From: Phocaeicola coprocola DSM 17136
GTDB lineage: Bacteria > Bacteroidota > Bacteroidia > Bacteroidales > Bacteroidaceae
Direction: 5' to 3'
Assembly (NCBI RefSeq): GCF_000154845.1
Contig: NZ_DS981505.1
Coordinates: 123,034-187,033 of the forward strand
Length of the DNA stretch: 64,000 bases
Below the pieces are notes generated by a model. The model had not been told where the DNA came from and made no database searches. It was given only the letters and a program-made list of their open reading frames with translations. The position numbers were made by a program, and so were the translations under genes. Shown here piece after piece: positions 6,483-15,699 of the stretch; position 1 is the stretch's first letter, and each line of letters opens with the position of its first letter.

Positions 6483-9122
6483 TTAAAATAATGTCATTTG
6501 TTCATTGTCTTCTTCCGCAACATTATCATTTTCCGTTTCTGGTGTATCTGCATCTTCCATATCTTCCTGTGGTTCCGGACGACGGGTAGGCTCCAGCTCC
6601 TCGATGCGGTCTACCGTAAATGTAGTCAGGCGCTTGCCTTTTGCCTTGAAGCTCTTGACACCTACAAAGTCGCTTGCCTCTATAATCAACGCTTCCCTGA
6701 AGCTGTCGTGTCCGCCGAACACAACCTGCAAACGGGGATAAACTTCACCCGAAAGCAGAATCAACTGGTTGTGTTTGTTTTCGCCCAGATAGTTCAACCG
6801 TTTGGCTGTCTGCTCGAACGTAAAGCGTTTCAGATATGGATAATTCTGCTGGTCGGCATCATAGAGCACTGCTGTCCAGACCTTCTCAGCATCAAATTTC
6901 TCAATAAACTGTATATCGGCATCGTAGTGGTTATTCAAGTCGAAATCGGTTGTATAGAATTCACCGTTCTTATGCACAACCAGAATGCTTTCCCCACTCT
7001 GGAATTCTCCGAGATACTGTCCGCGACCGTCGTAATTCAGACGAAGCACATCATGGTCGAACCATACCTTTCTGCCTCCCAGTGTAGAGCCTCCACGCTG
7101 TTTCAGACTGATTTTATGCACTTCATATTTGGTCAGCAGATTACCCATCGACTGTCGTCCCTTGATGTTAATGGTACTGAAGTCTTTTTCGAATATCAGC
7201 TTCTTGATACGCGGATTCGGGCGGAGTGTCACCTTGATAACCTCAGCTTCCCCGTTCGGATTGGCTGTGAAATATACAATTTTCGATCCGGGAGTTCCCT
7301 GTGTCACATCGTATTCACGGTCGCGTATCATCGACGTTACATTGAAACGCTTGATATAGTGGAATCCTTCTTTCCCGTCACGATAAATCACGTTATAGAT
7401 CGTACGCTTGTCGTTCTTCTTGAAGATATTCACGTAGAGAATGTTCTTGCCTACGAACAGCTTGTCCGAAACACGCACGATTTTATATTTTCCATCTTTA
7501 TAGAAGATAATCACGTCGTCGATATCGGAACAGTTGCAGATATACTCGTCTTTCTTCAGTCCCGTACCGATAAATCCTTCCTCGCGGTTGATATACAGTT
7601 TCTCGTTGGCCTCGGCCACCTTGGTTGCCACAATCGTATCGAAGTTTCGTATCTCCGTACGCCGCGGGAAATTCTTTCCGTATTTCTCCTTGATGCGTGT
7701 ATACCAGTCGATGGTATATTCAGTAATATGAGCCAGATGATTGTCTATTTCTTCGATATCCGCTTTCAACTTGGTAATAAACTCGTCCGCCTTATCCTTG
7801 TTGAACTTCAGGATACGCGCCATCTTTATCTCCATAAGCTTGAGGATATCCTCCTTAGTCACTTCGCGTACAAACTGCGGATAGAAAGGTGTCAGCCGTT
7901 CGTCGATATGTTCGCATGCGGCATCCATATTCTCAGCCTGTTCGAACTGCTTGTCCTTGTAGATACGCTCTTCGATGAAGATTTTCTCCAGCGAAGCGAA
8001 ATGCAAGGTTTCCAGCGTTTCGTTGCGCTGGATGTTCAGTTCCTGACGAAGCAGCGAAAGTGTATTGTCTACCGACTTACGGAGTACCACACTGACAGAA
8101 AGGAAATGCGGCTTCTTGTTGTCGATGACACAACAGTTGGGCGAAATATTCACCTCACAGTCGGTAAAGGCATACAGGGCGTCGAGTGTCTTGTCCGACG
8201 AAACGCCCGGAGCCAGATGTACCAGAATCTCCACCTTGTCGGCGGTATTGTCGTCCACCTTCCGTACCTTGATCTTACCCTTTTCGATAGCTTTCAGGAT
8301 AGAATCAATCAGTGAAGAAGTTGTTTTTCCGTACGGTATTTCACTGATGCAAAGAGTTTTATTATCTATCTTGGAGATTTTGGCACGTACACGCACTACT
8401 CCCCCACGCTCACCGTCGTTATAGCGCGACACATCGATGGAACCTCCTGTCTGGAAATCGGGATACAGATGAAACTCCTCTCCGTGCAGGTAAGCAATGG
8501 CCGCATCACACAGCTCATTGAAGTTGTGCGGCAATATTTTCGATGAAAGACCTACGGCAATACCTTCCACTCCCTGAGCCAGCAGCAGCGGAAACTTGAC
8601 AGGAAGCGTCACCGGTTCACGGTTTCGTCCGTCGTAAGAAGCCTGCCATTCGGTTGTCTTCGGATTGAACACCACATCGAGCGCAAACTTCGAAAGACGT
8701 GCTTCAATGTATCGGGGAGCAGCGGCATCATCACCGGTAAGAATATTTCCCCAGTTTCCCTGACAGTCGATAAGCAGATCTTTCTGTCCCAGCTGTACCA
8801 GTGCATCGCCGATGGACGCATCACCATGAGGATGGAACTGCATGGTATGTCCTACGATATTTGCCACCTTGTTGTAGCGTCCGTCGTCCAGGCGCTTCAT
8901 AGAGTGCAGGATACGTCGCTGAACAGGCTTCAGTCCATCGTTGATATGAGGAACCGCACGTTCCAGAATAACATACGAAGCATAGTCCAGAAACCAGTTC
9001 TGGTACATACCGCTCAATTGGTGTTTTACAGTTTCGTCGCCCTGGTCGACAGGCTTATAGTCAGAATGTGCTTCTTTATCGCTTGATTGGATATCGTTTT
9101 TATCGAAAATATCTTCGCTCAT
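6483..9122 (-). CDS. parC: DNA topoisomerase IV subunit A
   Basis: 879 residues. ParC cuts and rejoins DNA to decatenate chromosomes, acting with ParE, which is not in the window. The breakage-reunion domain is at about 35-500, with PVQRRILHSM near 67, FHPHGDASIGDAL near 96-107 and the DNA-linked tyrosine in AAAPRYIEARL (Tyr138). The C-terminal half has the beta-propeller typical of GyrA/ParC and ends in a low-complexity acidic tail rich in Glu and Asp. Length and the HPHGDAS form fit the Bacteroidales ParC branch rather than GyrA. It is the first gene of a unit with DUF3316 and S41 genes. Confidence 0.92.
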   Translation of the reverse strand: MSEDIFDKNDIQSSDKEAHSDYKPVDQGDETVKHQLSGMYQNWFLDYASYVILERAVPHINDGLKPVQRRILHSMKRLDDGRYNKVANIVGHTMQFHPHGDASIGDALVQLGQKDLLIDCQGNWGNILTGDDAAAPRYIEARLSKFALDVVFNPKTTEWQASYDGRNREPVTLPVKFPLLLAQGVEGIAVGLSSKILPHNFNELCDAAIAYLHGEEFHLYPDFQTGGSIDVSRYNDGERGGVVRVRAKISKIDNKTLCISEIPYGKTTSSLIDSILKAIEKGKIKVRKVDDNTADKVEILVHLAPGVSSDKTLDALYAFTDCEVNISPNCCVIDNKKPHFLSVSVVLRKSVDNTLSLLRQELNIQRNETLETLHFASLEKIFIEERIYKDKQFEQAENMDAACEHIDERLTPFYPQFVREVTKEDILKLMEIKMARILKFNKDKADEFITKLKADIEEIDNHLAHITEYTIDWYTRIKEKYGKNFPRRTEIRNFDTIVATKVAEANEKLYINREEGFIGTGLKKDEYICNCSDIDDVIIFYKDGKYKIVRVSDKLFVGKNILYVNIFKKNDKRTIYNVIYRDGKEGFHYIKRFNVTSMIRDREYDVTQGTPGSKIVYFTANPNGEAEVIKVTLRPNPRIKKLIFEKDFSTINIKGRQSMGNLLTKYEVHKISLKQRGGSTLGGRKVWFDHDVLRLNYDGRGQYLGEFQSGESILVVHKNGEFYTTDFDLNNHYDADIQFIEKFDAEKVWTAVLYDADQQNYPYLKRFTFEQTAKRLNYLGENKHNQLILLSGEVYPRLQVVFGGHDSFREALIIEASDFVGVKSFKAKGKRLTTFTVDRIEELEPTRRPEPQEDMEDADTPETENDNVAEEDNEQMTLF

Positions 9123-9150
9123 ATAAGTGATTTAGTGGAAAAACAACAGA

Positions 9151-9158
9151 CAAAAATA
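9151..9158 (-). promoter_or_regulatory. -7 element of parC promoter
   Basis: TATTTTTG on the minus strand, 29 bp upstream of the parC start; fits TAnnTTTG. No clear -33 element. Confidence 0.5.
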
Positions 9159-9252
9159 CGAAAAAAAATATTCCTATTATATATATTGCTGAAAATAAAC
9201 CTGTATTTAGTCGAACGAATCTTTCATACGGATGCTATTGTTTTCAAGAAAA

Positions 9253-9304
9253 TATCAGCTTCTTTTCCTAAAAACATCAGCATATTTTCAGGAAAATTTG
9301 TACA
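9253..9304 (+). repeat. Intergenic TATCAGC...TTTGTACA element, copy a
   Basis: Contains TATCAGCTTCTTTT, then AAAAACATCAGCATATTTT, then TTTGTACA in order. Related stretches occur at 34444-34494 and 61111-61184, always between genes. It lies between the parC promoter and the end of the MATE gene. Confidence 0.45.
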
Positions 9305-9366
9305 GAAAATCAGTGTACGGACAGTGGGCCGCAAAGGCTTCCCTGCACCATCCGGCAATGAGAATT

Positions 9367-10701
9367 TTATTTTTTCATCTCATTCAAAACAGGAATGGTA
9401 AGCGGAATAGCAAGCAGGAACGAACAAAGATCGGACACCGCCTGACACATTTCCACCCCCTGCAAACCGAAGAAATGAGGGAGAATCAGGATGAAAGGGA
9501 TGAAAAACAGTCCCTGCCGCGCAGAAGACAAGGTGACGGCACGTACAGGCTTGCGGATAGTCTGCAACATCATGTTACACAAAATGACCCATGCTCCTAA
9601 AGGTAAAGTAATGAGCTGCCAGCGTAAGGCACGTGTTCCGGTTTCGATAACATGCGGATCATCGCGGAACCACGATACGATCTCGGGAGAGAAAATGTAA
9701 CCGATAACCGAACAGACAGCCAGAAACACAACTCCTGTCTTGACACAGAACCAGAAGCCTTCGCGTACACGACGGTAAATGCCTGCTCCGTAATTGAATC
9801 CGCACACCGGCTGGAAACCTTGTCCGAAACCAATCACAAAAGAGTTGATAAACATACAGATACGGGTAACGATAGACATTCCGGCAATGGCTGCATCTCC
9901 ATAAGCTCCGGCTGCCACGTTCAGCAGAATGGTAGAAAGGCTGGCAAGTCCCTGACGACAAAGCGAAGGGCTTCCACCGAATACGATTTCTTTCAAATAT
10001 GCCGGTTTCAAGGTAAAATTTTTGAAACGGATGCGGATATTTGTACCTCGGCTGTCCATTACGAGCAACACCAGAAAACTGCATATCTGGCTCAGCAAGG
10101 TAGCCCACGCAGCTCCCGAAACACCCATATCGAATACAAAGATCAACAGCGGATCGAGCCCGATATTCAGAACCGCTCCTACAATGATACCCACCATGGC
10201 GTATACCGCATTCCCCTGAAAACGCATCTGGTTATTCAGCACCAGCGAAGAAGCCATAAAAGGTGCACCCAGCAAAATAGTCCCCAAATACTCCTCTGCA
10301 TAAGGGAGGATAGTAGGCGTAGATCCCAGAGCAACACAGATTTGAGAAAGATACAAATGCCCGAACAAGGCTATGATGGCTCCCGACATGAAAGCATAGA
10401 AAAAGCCTGTAGATGCCATTTTTTCTGCACTTTCGTAATCTTTGGCTCCCAGCTTACGAGAAATATAATTACCCGACCCATGCCCGAAAAAGAATCCAAA
10501 AGCCTGAATGATAGCCATAACAGAGAACGAAATTCCGACCGCAGCCGTCGACTGTGTGTTAATCTGCCCCACAAAATAAGTATCAGCCATGACATAAAAA
10601 GAAGTAACCAGCATGCTGATGATGGTAGGCACAGCCAGTGAACCGATAAGACGGGGAATCGGAGCTGTGGTCATAAGTGTATATTTATCTTTCGTACTCA
10701 T
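9367..10701 (-). CDS. MATE family efflux transporter
   Basis: The chosen start (MSTKDKYTLM) gives 444 residues; an in-frame ATG 45 bp upstream lies inside the promoter and is not used. About twelve membrane helices in two homologous halves are visible, with the MATE signature SFYVMADTYFVGQINTQSTAAVG near the N-terminus and the equivalent GMSIVTRICMFINSFVIGFGQGFQPVCGFNYGAG in the second half (given here in short by its key Gly and Pro residues). These inner-membrane proteins expel drugs or metabolites against Na+ or H+. Monocistronic; substrate cannot be read from sequence. Confidence 0.88.
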   Translation of the reverse strand: MSTKDKYTLMTTAPIPRLIGSLAVPTIISMLVTSFYVMADTYFVGQINTQSTAAVGISFSVMAIIQAFGFFFGHGSGNYISRKLGAKDYESAEKMASTGFFYAFMSGAIIALFGHLYLSQICVALGSTPTILPYAEEYLGTILLGAPFMASSLVLNNQMRFQGNAVYAMVGIIVGAVLNIGLDPLLIFVFDMGVSGAAWATLLSQICSFLVLLVMDSRGTNIRIRFKNFTLKPAYLKEIVFGGSPSLCRQGLASLSTILLNVAAGAYGDAAIAGMSIVTRICMFINSFVIGFGQGFQPVCGFNYGAGIYRRVREGFWFCVKTGVVFLAVCSVIGYIFSPEIVSWFRDDPHVIETGTRALRWQLITLPLGAWVILCNMMLQTIRKPVRAVTLSSARQGLFFIPFILILPHFFGLQGVEMCQAVSDLCSFLLAIPLTIPVLNEMKK

Positions 10702-10723
10702 TGTTTTTTCACGGATGTTTCTG

Positions 10724-10731
10724 CAAAAGTA
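10724..10731 (-). promoter_or_regulatory. -7 element of MATE gene promoter
   Basis: TACTTTTG on the minus strand 23 bp upstream of the chosen start. It supports the downstream ATG at 10701, because the longer frame would start upstream of it. Confidence 0.5.
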
Positions 10732-10818
10732 GAAAAAAATAACCACCTTTCCTTACAGATTCCCTCCATTCATAAGATAAATTAAGACAGCTATTCTTCT
10801 TTTTTGCTTATAAATACC

Positions 10819-10826
10819 TATCTTTG
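10819..10826 (+). promoter_or_regulatory. -7 element of glyS promoter
   Basis: TATCTTTG 53 bp before the glyS start; fits the Bacteroidales -7 consensus. Confidence 0.55.
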
Positions 10827-10878
10827 TGACCTACTATGTAATGAAAATAACATACATCAAAAAAAATAAGAAAGAAAA

Positions 10879-12423
10879 ATGGCACAAGAAGACGTTTTCA
10901 AGAAACTTGTTTCACACTGTAAAGAATATGGTTTCGTATTTCCTTCAAGTGAAATTTACGATGGACTGGGAGCCGTATATGACTACGGACAAATGGGTGT
11001 GGAACTGAAAAACAACATCAAACAGTACTGGTGGCAGAGCATGGTATTGCTGCATGAAAATATCGTAGGTATTGATTCGGCTATCTTCATGCATCCTACT
11101 ATCTGGAAGGCTTCGGGACACGTGGATGCGTTCAACGATCCTTTGATCGATAACCGCGACTCGAAGAAACGTTATCGTGCCGATGTGCTGATTGAAGACC
11201 AGATTGCTAAATACGACGAAAAGATCAATAAGGAAGTTGCAAAAGCCGCAAAGAAATTCGGTGACGCATTCGATGAAGCTCAGTTCCGCAGCACTAACGC
11301 ACGTGTACTGGAACATCAGGCTAAACGTGATGCTTTGCACGAACGCTACTCAAAGGCAATGAATGCAGGACCAGACTTGAACGAATTGCGTCAGATCATC
11401 CTGGACGAAGAAATCGTTTGCCCGATTTCAGGAACTAAAAACTGGACTGAAGTACGTCAGTTCAACCTGATGTTCTCTACCGAAATGGGATCTACTGCCG
11501 ACGGTGCTATGAAAGTATATCTGCGTCCGGAAACTGCTCAGGGTATTTTCGTAAACTACCTGAATGTTCAGAAAACAGGACGTATGAAAGTTCCTTTCGG
11601 TATCGCTCAGATTGGTAAGGCTTTCCGTAACGAAATCGTTGCACGTCAGTTCATCTTCCGTATGCGTGAGTTCGAACAGATGGAAATGCAGTTCTTTGTA
11701 AAACCGGGAACTGAACTTGAATGGTTCCAGAAATGGAAAGAAACTCGTTTGAAATGGCATAAGGCACTGGGATTCGGCGACGACCACTACCGTTACCACG
11801 ACCACGAAAAACTGGCTCACTACGCTAATGCCGCTACCGATATCGAATTCCTGATGCCATTCGGATTCAAGGAAGTAGAAGGTATTCACAGCCGTACTAA
11901 CTTCGACTTGAGCCAGCATGAAAAATATTCTGGCAAGAGCATCAAGTACTTCGATCCGGAAATCAACGAATCATATACTCCGTACGTTATCGAAACATCT
12001 ATCGGTGTAGACCGTATGTTCCTGAGTATCATGAGCGCTGCTTACCACGAAGAAACGCTGGAAAACGGAGAAACTCGTGTCGTACTGAAATTGCCTGCTG
12101 CACTGGCTCCAGTAAAACTGGCTATCATGCCGCTGGTAAAGAAAGACGGTCTGCCTGAAAAGGCTCGTGAAATCATGGACGATCTGAAGTTCCACTTCCA
12201 CTGCCAGTATGATGAAAAAGACAGTATCGGTAAGCGTTACCGCCGTCAGGATGCCATCGGTACTCCGTATTGTATCACTATCGACCACCAGACACTGGAA
12301 GACAACTGCGTAACTCTGCGTAACCGTGATACAATGGAACAAGAACGCGTGGCTATTGCCGATCTGAATAGTATTATTGCCGATAAGGTTAGTATCACTA
12401 GTCTGTTGAAGACTTTGCAATAA
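10879..12423 (+). CDS. glyS: Glycine--tRNA ligase (dimeric type)
   Basis: 514 residues, the length of the single-chain alpha2 glycyl-tRNA synthetase. It charges tRNA-Gly. Class II motifs are visible: GVELKNNIKQYWWQ and GIDSAIFMHPTIWKASGH near the N-terminus, motif 2 GKAFRNEIVARQFIFRMREFEQMEMQ around 245-270 (key RNE and FRMREFEQME), and motif 3 SIGVDRMFLSIM near 375. The C-terminal anticodon-binding domain begins about 410. An FKBP lipoprotein gene begins 15 bp after the stop and is probably co-transcribed. Codon use looks optimised, as expected for a core gene. Confidence 0.95.
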   Translation: MAQEDVFKKLVSHCKEYGFVFPSSEIYDGLGAVYDYGQMGVELKNNIKQYWWQSMVLLHENIVGIDSAIFMHPTIWKASGHVDAFNDPLIDNRDSKKRYRADVLIEDQIAKYDEKINKEVAKAAKKFGDAFDEAQFRSTNARVLEHQAKRDALHERYSKAMNAGPDLNELRQIILDEEIVCPISGTKNWTEVRQFNLMFSTEMGSTADGAMKVYLRPETAQGIFVNYLNVQKTGRMKVPFGIAQIGKAFRNEIVARQFIFRMREFEQMEMQFFVKPGTELEWFQKWKETRLKWHKALGFGDDHYRYHDHEKLAHYANAATDIEFLMPFGFKEVEGIHSRTNFDLSQHEKYSGKSIKYFDPEINESYTPYVIETSIGVDRMFLSIMSAAYHEETLENGETRVVLKLPAALAPVKLAIMPLVKKDGLPEKAREIMDDLKFHFHCQYDEKDSIGKRYRRQDAIGTPYCITIDHQTLEDNCVTLRNRDTMEQERVAIADLNSIIADKVSITSLLKTLQ

Positions 12424-12438
12424 AAATTTTGAATGTGC

Positions 12439-13083
12439 ATGAATAAAAATATATTATGGTTGTTAGGCATCCTTGTTTCACTGAGTGCAGGCTTTACTTC
12501 TTGCAGTGAAGATACACAAACGGCCGATCCGTATAGTGACTGGGCAGTGCGCAACGATGCCTATATCGACTCTATCGCCTCCGTTTGCGCGAATCCTCCT
12601 GCCGGAGAACATTGGGAAAAAGTATTGAACTATAAGTTACAGAGCGATGCTTCAGAGGATCTGGGCTATCAGGACTACACTCCGGGGAAAAACGATTATG
12701 TGTATATGAAGCTCTTTCCGGAAGATAATATCGAACCTCTGGGAATTTCTCCTATGTCGACTGATATGGTAAGTGTCCACTATCGCGGAAAATTAATAAA
12801 CGGAACGGTCTTCGATGAAAGTTTCTCTGGAGAATGGAATGGAATGGTAAACGAACCCAGATCATTTGCGGCTTCAGGTGTAATTACAGGCTGGACAACT
12901 GCTCTGTTGAAGATGAAAGAAGGACAGCATGTCGAACTGTATATCCCTAATGGTATGGGATATGGATCGGTAGAGCGTGATGTTATTCCTGCATATTCTA
13001 CGCTGATATTCGACCTTCGTTTAGAAAAAGTCATCCACCCGAAAGGACCGGATGACAGATCGCGGAAAATGAAACAAGAATAA
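12439..13083 (+). CDS. FKBP-type peptidyl-prolyl isomerase, lipoprotein
   Basis: 214 residues from the ATG at 12439 (another ATG lies 6 bp upstream). A signal peptide ends in lipobox FTSC near residue 22, so the protein is a membrane-anchored foldase facing the periplasm. The FKBP domain fills the C-terminal half: VSVHYRGKLINGTVFDES, then VITGWTTALLKMKEGQ, then IPNGMGYG and IPAYSTLIFDLRL, in family order. The aromatic active-site residues are mostly conserved. It follows glyS closely. The terminator at 13107 closes the unit. Confidence 0.88.
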   Translation: MNKNILWLLGILVSLSAGFTSCSEDTQTADPYSDWAVRNDAYIDSIASVCANPPAGEHWEKVLNYKLQSDASEDLGYQDYTPGKNDYVYMKLFPEDNIEPLGISPMSTDMVSVHYRGKLINGTVFDESFSGEWNGMVNEPRSFAASGVITGWTTALLKMKEGQHVELYIPNGMGYGSVERDVIPAYSTLIFDLRLEKVIHPKGPDDRSRKMKQE

Positions 13084-13106
13084 AATTTATTATATCTTGA
13101 CATGAC

Positions 13107-13147
13107 AAAAAAAGAGAGAACGCCGATTTGACGTTCTCTCTTTTTTT
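13107..13147. terminator. Bidirectional terminator
   Basis: AAAAAAAGAGAGAACG (13107-13122) pairs perfectly with CGTTCTCTCTTTTTTT (13132-13147). It serves the FKBP gene on plus and the lipocalin-like gene on minus. Confidence 0.85.
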
Positions 13148-13172
13148 TATGCTTTATCGTTGTGCAGCTTTA

Positions 13173-13649
13173 TTATTCTTCGTCAGCATCAACCTTTGCT
13201 TCTTCTACTATTTCATCAGGAACTTTGTCTACGCGTACGTATTTAGATACTTCAGTACCTTCTTTTACTGTCCATACCATTGAGCCTGACTGCATCAAAT
13301 CTGTTACGATATATTCGTTGTTCCAGTCGCCGTTTTCATAATCATACTTTCCGCTGAGAACGTATCCATAATGGCCATCTTTCTCAACCGAATAAGTACC
13401 TGTGATATAACGTGGATACATGCTGTCATGCTTCTGATACATTTCAAAGTTTCCTTTGCGGTCGAACTCTATATAGATATAGAAATCTTCGGGCAACTGT
13501 TCGCCATTCAGTTCTGCCAGCTTCCATGTGCCCTGAAGTGTAATAGGTGTTACTTCAAGAGAAGGCTCCAATACTTCGTCTTCGCTACATGAGAAGGTTG
13601 TCAGCGAAATGACAAGCAACATCAAAATCTTAACTATTTTACTTTTCAT
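13173..13649 (-). CDS. Lipocalin-like lipoprotein
   Basis: 158 residues with a signal peptide and lipobox FSC near residue 21. The mature part begins with LQGTWKLAELNGEQ, a typical opening of lipocalin-like domains in Bacteroidales. Strands follow, for example YIEFDRKGNFEMYQ and ITGTYSVEKDGHYG, and an acidic tail. No ligand is predictable. The gene stands alone, converging on the FKBP gene across a shared terminator. Upstream of it (13,679) lies a relic of an unrelated gene in the same direction. Confidence 0.65.
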   Translation of the reverse strand: MKSKIVKILMLLVISLTTFSCSEDEVLEPSLEVTPITLQGTWKLAELNGEQLPEDFYIYIEFDRKGNFEMYQKHDSMYPRYITGTYSVEKDGHYGYVLSGKYDYENGDWNNEYIVTDLMQSGSMVWTVKEGTEVSKYVRVDKVPDEIVEEAKVDADEE

Positions 13650-13678
13650 AATATCTTATCAATTATATTTTTACTATT

Positions 13679-13921
13679 TCATTTATCGATTAAATTAATC
13701 TCAATACTGAGTGTCCTGTCGCTTGGACGTCCTGTTACTCCATCCAGAATCAGCGGAGCATGAAACTTTTCAGGCTTTCCGACAAGTTTCGAAGCGTCGA
13801 CGCTTATCACGATATCTGCTTCCTGTCCGGGTTTGATAACCTCCGGTTACGTTCTGAATTCCATATATTTAGGCAGATTCATAACAGAAAGCCGCAAATC
13901 GGTCTTCCCGCTATTGCCACA
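13679..13921 (-). pseudogene. DUF1573 protein, C-terminal relic
   Basis: On the minus strand the translation reads NSGKTDLRLSVMNLPKYMEF, then a stop (TAA, plus 13847-13849), then EVIKPGQEADIVISVDASKL and on to SIEINLID before a normal stop at 13679. This is the end of a DUF1573-type immunoglobulin-like surface protein. The start and about two-thirds of such a protein are missing, and the internal stop confirms decay. No function expected. Confidence 0.7.
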
Positions 13922-14332
13922 TAAGATTCTTTGTAAGTTAAAGAGAGGAAAGAAAATTTTTTTGCACAGAAAATGAATTAAAATTATTATATTTTTGCCT
14001 TCTTTATCAAGAATACCTCCTGACATCTAAACAAACAGGAGATTCGAATACACATAGAAATAGTAATTTGAATAAACAAAATATAATCCTCAAAAACAAA
14101 TATCACATCTAATAATAACACATGCCAACTTCACTTACGGCTGACAAGAGTCCATATACGGCAAAGAGATACACCATGCAACTCTCCCAAAAAGTACATT
14201 CAGAAAGCAGTATCAAACTGTACCAGAATTAAAGAATACTTCAAACTAGCAATATTCAGATGATTATGGTTTAGGCAAAATATTTAAACAAATCAACAAG
14301 ATTACTAACAGACTACTATCATATTTACACAA
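13922..14332. other. AT-rich gap, no supported gene
   Basis: Only a 36-codon frame (14122-14232, plus) without a ribosome site or any likeness is present. Nothing else is recognised. The gap separates the DUF1573 relic from the GH43-like gene. Confidence 0.5.
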
Positions 14333-14369
14333 AAAAAGACAACCTTAAAAGTTTCTAGGTTGTCTTTTT
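14333..14369 (-). terminator. Terminator of the GH43-like gene
   Basis: AAAAAGACAACCT (14333-14345) pairs perfectly with AGGTTGTCTTTTT (14357-14369), 12 bp past the stop codon on the minus strand. Confidence 0.8.
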
Positions 14370-14380
14370 ATATCTCTAAA

Positions 14381-15475
14381 TCACTTTTTAACGATACCCG
14401 AAGGCTTAGGTAATGGCTTTCCTAAACGGACAGGCTTACCTAATATCGGCATATTATTCTTATCCCATGAAATCTTCTGTAAGCGTGGTGTTCTACTCTC
14501 ACTTTCTCCGGTAATTCCATTAGGTATATTTCTTGCATTATAAAGCATATACCATTCTGTACTATCTGGAGAAGGGATAAATGAGGGACTGCCTGGTCCC
14601 CACACACTGTCTTGCGGAGATTGATAAAATACCGGATCTGTTGTTTTTTTCCAAGACTTCGGATCCAATAAATCAGCATCAGCACTACAGCTTAACATTC
14701 CGATACAATAATAAGGAGACCAGCATCCACTAGCTGAATAATATATAATCAAATTTTTCTTATCCTTAGAATATAAAAATGTAGGAGCTTCGTTTACATA
14801 AATCGGATAGGCAGTACGACTTCCATCAGGATTAACCCACTGCCGTTCCCAGTTATATTCCGGCGAAGATAACATAATACGTTCTCCGTCTAAAGTCCAT
14901 GGATTTTTCATTTTTGCAATGTAAATACATTGGGTTTCTTCCATAATGCGTCGCTTAGGCCATCCTGACCAAATAAGATACTGCACACCTTTATGCACAA
15001 AAGTAGATGCATGTATTCCCCAGTTCCATTCCTGATTAGTCATAATGGGACCTTTCTGTTTAAAAGTTCCCTCCATCGGAGTTCGTGCATCATTTTCTAA
15101 TACATATATTTGATGATTGTCCGTATTTCCGTCATCAGCAGCATAATAAATATACCATTTATCATTAATCCGATGTATCTCCGGAGCCCACAAGTTATGC
15201 ATACTCTTGGGATCAGTAGGTCGCCAAACTTCTTTACAAACAGCACTACCCATATCTGTTATATCATTAGTTTCCCAAAGTAGAATCATATCATTTGTTT
15301 CATGAGTATAATAATACTTTCCTCCATAAAATAAAGCATTAGGATTACTTCCAGAAGAAAAAATAGGATTAATAAAATAGTCATCCTCTACTTTTAACTG
15401 ATTTTTCCCCGAATCCGTACATGATAATCCCCCCAAGACAACTATCCCTAAAAAGAAAATTATATTCAATTTCAT
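14381..15475 (-). CDS. GH43-like lipoprotein with altered catalytic residues
   Basis: 364 residues; signal peptide and lipobox LSC (Cys19) point to the cell surface. The fold is a five-bladed GH43 propeller: FYGGKYYYTHETND, WAPEIHRINDKWYIYYAADDG, YLIWSGWPKRR, IYYSASGCWSPYY and GSPSFIPSPD match family blocks in order. Family 43 removes arabinose or xylose from side chains using Asp base, Asp modulator and Glu acid. Here the first block reads GSNPNAL (Asn44 where Asp is usual), the third GIHAST (His155 where IDG/S is usual), and only the acid in YVNEAPTF (Glu229) remains. Activity is therefore doubtful. It is divergent from the GH127-GH2 pair. Confidence 0.82.
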   Translation of the reverse strand: MKLNIIFFLGIVVLGGLSCTDSGKNQLKVEDDYFINPIFSSGSNPNALFYGGKYYYTHETNDMILLWETNDITDMGSAVCKEVWRPTDPKSMHNLWAPEIHRINDKWYIYYAADDGNTDNHQIYVLENDARTPMEGTFKQKGPIMTNQEWNWGIHASTFVHKGVQYLIWSGWPKRRIMEETQCIYIAKMKNPWTLDGERIMLSSPEYNWERQWVNPDGSRTAYPIYVNEAPTFLYSKDKKNLIIYYSASGCWSPYYCIGMLSCSADADLLDPKSWKKTTDPVFYQSPQDSVWGPGSPSFIPSPDSTEWYMLYNARNIPNGITGESESRTPRLQKISWDKNNMPILGKPVRLGKPLPKPSGIVKK

Positions 15476-15497
15476 AAACTAAAAATATCTAGAGAAA

Positions 15498-15505
15498 CAA
15501 AAATA
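15498..15505 (-). promoter_or_regulatory. -7 element of the GH43-like gene
   Basis: TATTTTTG on the minus strand, 22 bp upstream of the start. It lies in a 224-bp AT-rich spacer shared with the divergent GH127 gene. Confidence 0.45.
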
Positions 15506-15699
15506 ATACAGAACATTAGAAAATAAATGCCAACTTTTTTGTCAAAAGTACGTAAAATTTATCTTTTTCACTCCAAAGATTCAAATTTTATTGTCAGTAA
15601 AACAAAAATGGTCAGTTTTTTTCATTAATGTACTTATTTTTTTTGTTGATTCTTTCTTAAAAACACAATTTTTGCAACAGAGAAAAAAATCGATTAGCT

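Noticed and set aside
6498..8315. 605-codon open frame opposite parC
   Set aside because: Shadow of a GC-rich conserved core gene; the translation has no family likeness and parC explains the strand.
8820..8830. Ala at the ParC quinolone position (HPHGDAS)
   Set aside because: It looks like the normal residue of the Bacteroidales ParC branch, not a resistance change.
9652..10641. 329-codon frame opposite the MATE gene
   Set aside because: Antisense shadow: low-complexity, His/Arg-rich, no start signal; the minus-strand transporter is clear.
14122..14232. 36-codon frame MPTSLTADKSPY...
   Set aside because: No ribosome site, no homology recalled and no promoter element; could not be supported as a gene.
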